NCBI GenBank assembly: GCA_014523665.1
Contig: JAATVR010000310.1
Coordinates: 1-13,379, forward strand
Direction of reading: 5' to 3'
Origin: Nitrososphaerales archaeon TH526
Lineage (GTDB): Archaea > Thermoproteota > Nitrososphaeria > Nitrososphaerales > Nitrososphaeraceae
DNA: 13,379 bases
Each line of letters begins with the position of its first letter. The first letter of the stretch is position 1. Under the pieces are notes generated by a model, which did no database searches, was not told where the DNA came from, and saw only the letters and a list, made by a program, of their open reading frames with translations. The position numbers were made by a program, and so were the translations under genes. Of the stretch, positions 6,144 to 12,677 are shown in pieces.

Positions 6144-7238
6144 TTGACAGACCCTGTAAGGGTTGACGGTGAGGCCCTTGATATTATGAAAAGGAAGCAG
6201 GAGGGTATTGATATCCCCCTTAACCGTGACGTCCAGGCAAAAACCACATCTACTTTCCTTGAATATGTAAAATTAGTACATGATGCCATTCCTGAGCTAA
6301 ACTTAAGTGACATTAATACAACTTCAATATTCCTAGGACGTCGTTTTTCTGCGCCCCTGATCATCGATTCTATGACAGGGGGGACAGAAAAGGCCTTGCT
6401 GATAAATGGTAGACTTGCGGAGTTGGCTGAGGCCTACTCACTTCCAATGGGTGTAGGATCTCAAAGAGCTGGTTTGGTAAGCGAAAAACTTGCAGACAGT
6501 TACACTATAGCGAGAAAAAAGGCGCCAAACGCTTTTCTCATAGCTAACATTGGAGGTGCACAACTTTCAAGTGGCCTTTCAATTGACAAGGTGAAAAAAT
6601 TGATAGATATGATAAGTGCCGATGCGTTAGTGATTCACCTCAATCCACTGCAGGAGTTAGTACAACCTGAAGGAGAACCAAGATACTCTGGAGTACTTAA
6701 ATGCATATCCGACCTAGTCAAAGTTGTAGGTGTTCCAGTAATGGCAAAAGAAGTTGGTGCAGGGATTTCCAGAGAGGCAGCGTTAAAACTGTTTGAAGTC
6801 GGCGTTTCTGCGATAAATGTTGCCGGTGCAGGAGGTACCAGTTGGGCTGGAGTTGAGAAAGTGCGTGCGGAAAGCGCTAGTGAAAAGCTGAAAACACAGC
6901 TTGGAGACCTGTTTTGGGACTGGGGAATACCTACGGCATTGAGCATTATAGTTGTGAGGAGGGCGCTGACGAAATTGCCCTTGATAGCCTCGGGCGGCAT
7001 CCGCAATGGGTTGGAAATTGCAAAGTGTTTAGCAATAGGAGCTGATATGTGTGCGATGGCATATCCGTTCCTCGTAAACGCAGTTCAATCAAAAGAGTGC
7101 TTGTATCAATTTGCGGACTCTATAATTGCCGAGCTAAAGAGCACTATGTTTCTGGTAGGAGCAGGAGATTTAAAGACTCTCAAAAGCACTAAGTATATCT
7201 TGACAGGAGAATTGCGATCTGAGGCGAATGAATATTGA
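6144..7238 (+). CDS. fni: Isopentenyl-diphosphate delta-isomerase, type 2
   Basis: This FMN- and NAD(P)H-dependent TIM-barrel enzyme interconverts IPP and DMAPP, supplying the allylic primer for prenyl chain growth. The 364-residue protein carries the family blocks in order: RK at 17-18, SMTGG (76-80), GVGSQR (103-108), ANIGGAQ (134-140), IHLNPLQE (164-171, with the Mg-binding Gln170 and Glu171), AKEVGAG with Lys202, AGGTSWAGVE (229-238) and IASGGIRNG (281-289), which binds the FMN phosphate. In the N-terminal RKxxH motif usual in the family, the His is replaced by Gly21 (RKQEGIDIPL). The start is TTG at 6144 behind a strong Shine-Dalgarno motif, 3 bp after the ipk stop. The GGPP synthase TTG overlaps its stop codon as TTGA. 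Isomerase identity is firm; normal activity is inferred. Confidence 0.95.
   Translation: MTDPVRVDGEALDIMKRKQEGIDIPLNRDVQAKTTSTFLEYVKLVHDAIPELNLSDINTTSIFLGRRFSAPLIIDSMTGGTEKALLINGRLAELAEAYSLPMGVGSQRAGLVSEKLADSYTIARKKAPNAFLIANIGGAQLSSGLSIDKVKKLIDMISADALVIHLNPLQELVQPEGEPRYSGVLKCISDLVKVVGVPVMAKEVGAGISREAALKLFEVGVSAINVAGAGGTSWAGVEKVRAESASEKLKTQLGDLFWDWGIPTALSIIVVRRALTKLPLIASGGIRNGLEIAKCLAIGADMCAMAYPFLVNAVQSKECLYQFADSIIAELKSTMFLVGAGDLKTLKSTKYILTGELRSEANEY
7221..7224 (+). promoter_or_regulatory. Shine-Dalgarno-like motif before the GGPP synthase TTG
   Basis: GAGG lies 10 nt ahead of the TTG at 7235, within the 3' end of the IDI-2 gene. The match is short, but it is the only candidate for this overlapping start. 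Confidence 0.35.
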
Positions 7239-8242
7239 ATATTCCGGATATCGATGAAGAAATGGAATCTGCTGCATCGGATATGAATAGATATATGTTG
7301 GAGAGATTAAAGGGCAGTCCTTCAGAACTTTACTCTGCTTCGGCTCATTATATTAGTAGCGGTGGCAAGAGACTGAGACCGTTTATGGTTGTGAAAGCAT
7401 GTGAGATGTTTGGAGGAACAAAAATCAAGGCTCTACCAGCAGCAGCTTCGGTCGAGATGGTCCATAACTTTTCCCTCGTTCATGACGACATTATGGATAA
7501 TGACGATGTGAGGCACAGTGTCCCCACCGTTCACAAGTCATATGGATTACCACTAGCAATCCTAGCGGGAGATGTTCTATTTTCCAAAGCATATCAGTTG
7601 ATCGTTGAAAATTGCGGTAAGTTGGGTATTTCGGATAGTAGAATTTGTGAAATGATTTCCAAGCTGTCCAATGCCTGCGTAGACGTATGCGAGGGGCAGG
7701 CACTTGATCTTGGGATGGCCTTCGAAGACAGGTTTGTAGATGAACATGAATACATCTCGATGATAACCAAGAAGACTGCAGCTTTATTTGGGCTGTCTTG
7801 TGCTCTTGGCGTTCTTTCTGCTCCAACTTCTACGGAAAAAGATGTATCTGCGCTAACCCAGTTTGGAGAAAATGTGGGGATAGCATTTCAGCTCATTGAC
7901 GATCTTATAGGAGTAATAGGCGATGCAAAATTGACCGGTAAATCCGTCGGAAATGACCTAAGAGAAGGCAAAAAAACATTACCTATCCTCCTCGCGCTCC
8001 AAATAAGTAACAGTTACGGTCGGGAAAAGATCTTGAGGGTCTTTTCCTCCAGAAATGCCTCCAGACTAGAGATAGAGGAAGCAGTGAAAACGATTTCTTC
8101 ATTGGGTATTGAGGAAGCAGTGAGAGGAAATGCGAGACGACATATCCGTAAAGCGATGGAATCGATCTCTCAATATGATGATAGCATACCAAAGGGAAAG
8201 ATCATTGCTTCCGCTCATTTCATTGTTGACAGGACGGTTTAG
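7235..8242 (+). CDS. idsA: Geranylgeranyl diphosphate synthase (trans-polyprenyl synthase)
   Basis: It adds IPP units to DMAPP to make the C20 chain used for archaeal ether lipids. The 335-residue protein has the IPP-binding GGKRLRP (43-49), the first Asp-rich motif DDIMD (84-88), a KK/T segment (MITKKTAALF), and the second motif beginning at Asp222-Asp223 (DDLIGVIGD), then GKSVGNDLREGKKT. The second motif is of the DDxxG form often seen in archaeal enzymes, not DDxxD. Phe79, five residues before the first Asp-rich motif, matches the chain-length-limiting Phe described in Sulfolobus GGPP synthase, so a C20 product is the best guess. The start is TTG overlapping the IDI-2 stop by 4 bases. An ATG at codon 10 is the alternative. 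gltX follows after 9 bp. Chain length is inferred from motif only. Confidence 0.93.
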   Translation: MNIPDIDEEMESAASDMNRYMLERLKGSPSELYSASAHYISSGGKRLRPFMVVKACEMFGGTKIKALPAAASVEMVHNFSLVHDDIMDNDDVRHSVPTVHKSYGLPLAILAGDVLFSKAYQLIVENCGKLGISDSRICEMISKLSNACVDVCEGQALDLGMAFEDRFVDEHEYISMITKKTAALFGLSCALGVLSAPTSTEKDVSALTQFGENVGIAFQLIDDLIGVIGDAKLTGKSVGNDLREGKKTLPILLALQISNSYGREKILRVFSSRNASRLEIEEAVKTISSLGIEEAVRGNARRHIRKAMESISQYDDSIPKGKIIASAHFIVDRTV

Positions 8243-8251
8243 ACTCTCAAG

Positions 8252-9988
8252 ATGGCCTTAGATGATACAATTCAACAGGTAATAAAAAAAATAGTGTTAA
8301 GAAATGCCATAGAATATGGTGGAAGTGCAAAATATGATACTGTGATCTCAAAGGTGGTTGGTTTGAGGCCCGATCTGCGACCCACAATAAAGGAGCAGAT
8401 TCCGCTTATCAAGAAAATTGTAGATGAAGTTAACTCGCTCGATCTCGCTGACCAGGAGAAAATGGCATCGAAACTTTCGGTTTTCGAGAATGTCCATAAG
8501 GCTGCCAAACGCAAGGAAGAGGCAAAGCTACCTCCCCTTCAAGGAGCCATCATGGGGAAAGTCGTGACAAGATTTCCTCCGGAACCTAACGGTTATCCTC
8601 ATATCGGACACGCTAAAGCTGCAATAATTGACCAAGAATACGCAAAAATGTACGAGGGTAAGCTAATACTCAGATTCGATGACACGAATCCATTAAATGA
8701 ACAATTGAAATACTACGACGCTATCAAGGAAGGACTTGAATGGCTGGGCATCAAGCCCGACCTCGTTAAGAATACATCTGATGATATCAAACTTCTCCAA
8801 TCTTATGGAATGAAAATAGTTTCACAGGGAGATGCATATGTCTGCACATGCAAGTCAGACGACATTCATTCTATGCGGGCCAAAGGTGTGGACTGTCCCT
8901 GTAGGAGTCTGGCTAGGAGCGATTACATAACACGCTTAGAAAGATTTTTCGATGGCTCTTTCGAGCAGAATGAGGCTATAATACGATTTAGGGGAAATAT
9001 GTCTGAACAGAATTCTGCGATGCGGGACCCGACATTATTCAGGATCATTGATGCCGACCACCCGAAGCTTGGCAGAAGGATAAGGGCATTCCCAACATAT
9101 GACTTTGCCGCTCCAGTCGAGGATAGTCTAGACGGCGTGACTCATGCAATGCGAACAAAGGAATACGAGCTTAGAAACGCGCTATATTTTTCGGTACTTA
9201 GATCATTGGGCCTCCGTGAGCCTGTGCTGCTCGAGTTTTCACGTCTAGAATTTGAAGGGATGCCAGTTTCGAAGAGGAAGTTAAAGCCTCTTGTCGAGGG
9301 AGGCCTAGTCTCGGGCTGGGATGATCCTAGGCTTCCGACCTTAGCAGCACTCAGAAAAAGAGGGATCCTGCCAGAGGCTATCCATAAATTTGTCCTTTCT
9401 CTGGGAATCTCACTTGCAGATACCAAACCTCCATTTGAGTCACTTGAATCATATAACAGAAAGTTAATTGATATGATATCACTGCGGCTCTTCTTTGTTA
9501 AACATCCAGTTGAAATTAGAATTATCAACCCAATTCTGGTCAAAATTGAATTAAAAAATCATCCTACTGCTCAACTCGGGACTAGGAATGTCCAAACCTC
9601 GGATCGTATTTACATAGATAGAGCAGATGCTGACCGATTGAAGAGCGGGCAAGAAATCAGACTTATGGAGCTGTATAATATTCGGCTCGATGAGGTGGCA
9701 CAAGAAAAAGATGGAGACTATTTGCGTGTAATCAATACTGGGCAAGAGATAAAGCCAAATATACCGAAAGTTCAATGGGTCTCTAAAGATGATATGGTAC
9801 CGTTCACTGTTATAGTTCCTGACAAGCTCTTTTCAAACGAAGAATTTAACAAAAATAGTCTTCACACATATAACGGAATTGCAGAATCATATGCGTCAAA
9901 GGTTCGAGTGGGCAGTTTTATCCAATTCGTTCGCTTTGGCTTTTGTAGATTGCAAACGAATGGAGTAGCAATATATACGCACGATTAA
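8252..9988 (+). CDS. gltX: Glutamyl-tRNA synthetase, archaeal (GlnRS-like) type
   Basis: It charges tRNA with glutamate. Archaeal enzymes of this kind are usually non-discriminating and also load tRNA-Gln for later amidation; that is family knowledge and not shown here. The 578-residue protein starts with a helical domain of about 100 residues. The class I catalytic domain then carries PPEPNGYPHIGH (109-120, HIGH signature), RFDDTNP (141-147), four cysteines Cys198, Cys200, Cys215 and Cys217 that form a likely zinc knuckle, and VSKRK (339-343), the KMSKS counterpart. The C-terminal part, from about residue 410, is a beta-barrel anticodon-binding region of GlnRS type and not the helical bacterial type. 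The ATG lies 9 bp after the GGPP synthase stop without a Shine-Dalgarno motif. It is probably the last, or next to last, gene of the rpoN cluster. Confidence 0.96.
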   Translation: MALDDTIQQVIKKIVLRNAIEYGGSAKYDTVISKVVGLRPDLRPTIKEQIPLIKKIVDEVNSLDLADQEKMASKLSVFENVHKAAKRKEEAKLPPLQGAIMGKVVTRFPPEPNGYPHIGHAKAAIIDQEYAKMYEGKLILRFDDTNPLNEQLKYYDAIKEGLEWLGIKPDLVKNTSDDIKLLQSYGMKIVSQGDAYVCTCKSDDIHSMRAKGVDCPCRSLARSDYITRLERFFDGSFEQNEAIIRFRGNMSEQNSAMRDPTLFRIIDADHPKLGRRIRAFPTYDFAAPVEDSLDGVTHAMRTKEYELRNALYFSVLRSLGLREPVLLEFSRLEFEGMPVSKRKLKPLVEGGLVSGWDDPRLPTLAALRKRGILPEAIHKFVLSLGISLADTKPPFESLESYNRKLIDMISLRLFFVKHPVEIRIINPILVKIELKNHPTAQLGTRNVQTSDRIYIDRADADRLKSGQEIRLMELYNIRLDEVAQEKDGDYLRVINTGQEIKPNIPKVQWVSKDDMVPFTVIVPDKLFSNEEFNKNSLHTYNGIAESYASKVRVGSFIQFVRFGFCRLQTNGVAIYTHD

Positions 9989-10006
9989 ACAATAATTTGA
10001 TATGAA

Positions 10007-10876
10007 ATGAAGATAGCCAGAGTAAAAGATTCCAATAACACGGAGACATACGCCTTAATCTCAAGAGACGAAAAGAAACTTGTGACAAGAAATGAGATTC
10101 AAGAACAGACTGGAATCCCCATACCAGTTTCAATTAAAGAATTCATGTTCAACGGCTGGTTGGATGAAGTCCGGGAAAACTACGATAAGCTCACCTATTC
10201 ACATTATGTAAAGGATTTGGATTTACTAGTGCCTATTCCAAATCCTCCAAAGATATTGTGCCTAGCCTTTAACTATTATGATCATGCAAGAGACGCTGGC
10301 CTTACCCCCTCTGATGAACCAGTCATATTCATGAAGCCACGAACCACGCTTAATTCACCTTATAGTGACATAATATGTCCGCCATTTGTAACTAGGCTTG
10401 ATTATGAAGCTGAAATAGCTGCGATAATCGGAAAGAACGCAAGAAAGATTCCTGAAGACAGGTCCTTAGACGTTGTCTTTGGATATATGATACTTCATGA
10501 TGTCTCAGCTAGAGATATACAATTCAAAGACAAGCAATTCACTAGAGGCAAGAGCATGGACACCTTTGCACCTTGTGGGCCTTGGATTACCACCAAGGAC
10601 GAAGTAGAAGATCCACAGAACCTTTCAATACTCACTAAGGTTAATGGAGAAACGAGACAGAATTCTTCGAGCATGAATATGGTCCTTTCAATTCAAAAGA
10701 TTATTGCTAGCTTGAGTAGTGTCATGACTATCGAAGCGGGAGACATTATTTCTACCGGTACCCCTGCTGGCGTTGCAATGTCGATGAAGGAACCTCGATA
10801 TCTCAAGGACGGTGATGTAGTCGAAATTACTATCGAAAGGTTGGGAACGATCAGAAATCGAGTTACTTTCGCTTAA
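10007..10876 (+). CDS. Fumarylacetoacetate hydrolase family protein
   Basis: Members of this family hydrolyse, hydrate or decarboxylate 2-oxo acids using a divalent metal. Known activities include fumarylpyruvate hydrolase, oxaloacetate decarboxylase and 2-keto-4-pentenoate hydratase, and the sequence does not tell which applies. The 289-residue product has a variable N-terminal part of about 75 residues. The catalytic domain follows: PKILCLAFNYYDHARDAG (81-98, His93), FMKPRTTLNSP, DYEAEIAAIIG with metal ligands Glu134 and Glu136, HDVSARD with Asp165, GKSMDTFAPCGPW with Lys182, and GDIISTGTPAGV (246-257). All metal and catalytic positions are present, so it should be active. The ATG at 10007 is 18 bp after gltX; another ATG at 10002 is out of frame. 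It may be an extension of the long cluster or have its own weak promoter. Confidence 0.93.
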   Translation: MKIARVKDSNNTETYALISRDEKKLVTRNEIQEQTGIPIPVSIKEFMFNGWLDEVRENYDKLTYSHYVKDLDLLVPIPNPPKILCLAFNYYDHARDAGLTPSDEPVIFMKPRTTLNSPYSDIICPPFVTRLDYEAEIAAIIGKNARKIPEDRSLDVVFGYMILHDVSARDIQFKDKQFTRGKSMDTFAPCGPWITTKDEVEDPQNLSILTKVNGETRQNSSSMNMVLSIQKIIASLSSVMTIEAGDIISTGTPAGVAMSMKEPRYLKDGDVVEITIERLGTIRNRVTFA

Positions 10877-10900
10877 AGGGATTATCTTTTATGTCTGATC

Positions 10901-10906
10901 ATTTTA
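10901..10906 (+). promoter_or_regulatory. TATA-like element before the glutamine amidotransferase
   Basis: ATTTTA is centred about 29 nt ahead of the ATG at 10933, the spacing of a leaderless transcript. A second candidate, CTTTTA at 10886-10891, would give a leader of about 15-20 nt. The gap to the previous gene is 56 bp. Confidence 0.35.
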
Positions 10907-10932
10907 CGATTACAGTTACAAACTGAATCGGC

Positions 10933-11520
10933 ATGTATCAGAGGTCAGTCGAGGTGCTAATTGTTGACAATAACTCACCGTTTACGTTTCTCCTCAGAGA
11001 TATTGTCAATGAATTGGGATTTTCTTACGACCACAGGCGCTATTCAGAAATAATACTTGAGGAACGCGGTTCTGAGAGTTTACCTTGGTTCAGCAAAGTC
11101 ATTTTGTCGGGAAGAAGGACGGGCAGCTCAAATATTAACGCCGCCAATTCCACTGTAATAAAATATTGTTATGCGAGGAATATACCAATTCTAGGAATAT
11201 GTTACGGATGCCAGATTATTGCCTTAACCTTCGGAGGATCGCTGAGAAGACTCGAAAAGCCGATAAAAGACTTCGGTCACGTGACTGTGAAGGGTGATAA
11301 TGCACTCGTATTTGATAAGCAAAGGATAAGGGTGTTCAAGAGCCACAAATTTTGTGTTTCAAGGTTACCTGCCTGCTTAGCGTCTGTTGGAGAATCCCAA
11401 ACATGTTCAAACGAGATTCTTTTACACAGAGAAAGACCTATCTTTGGAACCCAATTTCATCCAGAAGCTAGCGGCACGGATGGAAAAAATATCTTGGCCA
11501 ATTTCATGGCGTTGAAATAA
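10933..11520 (+). CDS. Stand-alone class I glutamine amidotransferase, GMP-synthase-subunit-A-like
   Basis: Class I amidotransferases hydrolyse glutamine and pass ammonia to a partner synthase. The 195-residue product has the catalytic triad Cys90 in GICYGCQ, and His176 and Glu178 in GTQFHPEAS. It also keeps the FGGSLRR block after the nucleophile that is typical of the GuaA and TrpG families. FKSHKF at 135-140 corresponds to the MSH(G/S) block of GMP synthase and suggests affinity to that subfamily. The usual SGGPGS oxyanion-region motif near residue 60 reads SGRRTGSS. No synthase domain is fused or adjacent, so the ammonia acceptor is unknown. GMP synthase subunit A, a TrpG-like subunit, or an amidotransferase of another pathway are all possible. 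It has its own TATA-like element. The family is sure; the partner is not. Confidence 0.85.
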   Translation: MYQRSVEVLIVDNNSPFTFLLRDIVNELGFSYDHRRYSEIILEERGSESLPWFSKVILSGRRTGSSNINAANSTVIKYCYARNIPILGICYGCQIIALTFGGSLRRLEKPIKDFGHVTVKGDNALVFDKQRIRVFKSHKFCVSRLPACLASVGESQTCSNEILLHRERPIFGTQFHPEASGTDGKNILANFMALK

Positions 11521-11532
11521 GGCGGCTATATG

Positions 11533-11540
11533 ATTTTTAT
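11533..11540 (+). promoter_or_regulatory. TATA-like box of the C39-like/TPR gene
   Basis: ATTTTTAT is centred about 28 nt before the GTG at 11565, which predicts a leaderless transcript beginning at this start codon. No Shine-Dalgarno motif is placed for it. Confidence 0.45.
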
Positions 11541-11564
11541 TTCCTATGAAGGTTATGCATTAAT

Positions 11565-12521
11565 GTGTTTCCAAGTTCTGAAGAACATAGCATAACTTTA
11601 CCTATTGTCGACCCCAGCTTAGACTCACCACAATTACCTTTGGTGTTTAACGTATTGGCATTATACTGGGGAGAGGATCTCTCTTCTCACATTACTGAGG
11701 AGATCAGAGTAAAGTATGAAGGTGTGAGAGGTTCAGTACTAATCGAAGGAATAGAAGTTGCAGAAAAGAACGGCTTCCAATCAGTGATGTACAAAAGCAA
11801 CATGAAGGATCTCAAAAAGACAATTGATCAAGGGATCCCACTAATAACCATCCTCCCAGGGATCCACGACTTGGTTCAACATGCCACGATAGTATGCGGG
11901 TACGAGCCGCAGGAGAGAAGAATTCTGACGTACGTACCGGAGCAAGACAAACAGGGTGCTGTTCCTGAAAAAAGATTTGAACAGGAGTGGGAGGAAGATG
12001 ATATGACTTCGATCATCTTGATACCATCAGATATGGCAGAAATAGTATCAGATAGGGAATTTAGGTTTCAAAAATCTAACCGTAGCTGCCTTGTCGCAGA
12101 AAGGTCAAGATTGAAAGGAGATATTCCTAAAGCCACAGAGGAGCTGAAGAATGCCGTAGTTATGGATATAGATAACCCTCAAGCTTGGTATGCCCTCGGA
12201 TCAGCATATAACGATCTAAAATCTGAGTCAGCTATTGAGTGTTATGAGAAAGCTATAAAATTGAACAAACGATACTATCTGGCATACCGTGGGTTGGGTA
12301 ACTATTACTTAAAAAGCGAGCAATATGATGTTGCCGATGAGTGGTATTCTATGGCAATTGATATAAACCCTGTGAGGTTTGGTCCAATATACAAGAATCG
12401 AGCGCTTGCCAGGTTGAAGTCGGGTAAGAGTTCAGTCAAGGAGGATTTGGAAAAATACTTACGCTATATGCCAGGGGCGGCGGATCGTGTTTCTATTCAG
12501 CAAGCAATCAAGGAACTTTAG
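11565..12521 (+). CDS. C39-peptidase-like domain fused to TPR repeats, probably non-catalytic
   Basis: The 318-residue protein has two parts. Residues about 20-155 resemble a peptidase C39-like domain: PQLPLVFNVLALYWG (22-36) aligns with the Cys-containing QxxxCGPASL...YYG helix, HATIVCGY (106-113) with the HxxVVxGY strand, ILTYVP (120-125) with the VxDP strand, and a Trp-containing closing segment near 142-154. In this alignment the catalytic Cys is Gln23 and the Asp is Val124, while His106 remains, so proteolysis is unlikely. Residues about 171-305 form four TPR units, with the typical AWYALGSAYNDL and YYLAYRGLGNYYLK helices, which usually bind other proteins. No signal peptide or membrane segment is visible. 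The start is GTG 11565, chosen because a TATA-like box lies 28 nt upstream; the ATG at 11563 is out of frame. Function is unknown. A peptide-binding adaptor is one guess. Confidence 0.75.
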   Translation: MFPSSEEHSITLPIVDPSLDSPQLPLVFNVLALYWGEDLSSHITEEIRVKYEGVRGSVLIEGIEVAEKNGFQSVMYKSNMKDLKKTIDQGIPLITILPGIHDLVQHATIVCGYEPQERRILTYVPEQDKQGAVPEKRFEQEWEEDDMTSIILIPSDMAEIVSDREFRFQKSNRSCLVAERSRLKGDIPKATEELKNAVVMDIDNPQAWYALGSAYNDLKSESAIECYEKAIKLNKRYYLAYRGLGNYYLKSEQYDVADEWYSMAIDINPVRFGPIYKNRALARLKSGKSSVKEDLEKYLRYMPGAADRVSIQQAIKEL

Positions 12522-12677
12522 ATGCTTCGGGCATTGTAAACTTAATTTCTCTGGTTGAATCTGCCATCAAGTTTTCAGTAGGGTAGAAGCGAATTATATG
12601 CAGACGAACCAGTAGCATTCATGATACCATATTTAGGCTTTATCTGCACAGAGTAACTCTATATAATATTGAAATGG
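12522..12677. other. Convergent intergenic gap without identified elements
   Basis: These 156 bp separate the ends of the TPR gene and the convergent glycosyltransferase gene. The sequence is AT-rich near 12658-12671 (ATATAATATT), but no stem-loop, T tract longer than four, or RNA gene is recognisable. Confidence 0.5.

Noticed and set aside
11563..11567. ATG at 11563 as the start of the TPR protein.
   Set aside because: It is out of frame with the long coding region; the in-frame start is the GTG at 11565.
12522..12540. Tiny open frame ATG CTT CGG GCA TTG TAA right after the TPR gene.
   Set aside because: Five codons, no context and no ribosome binding site.
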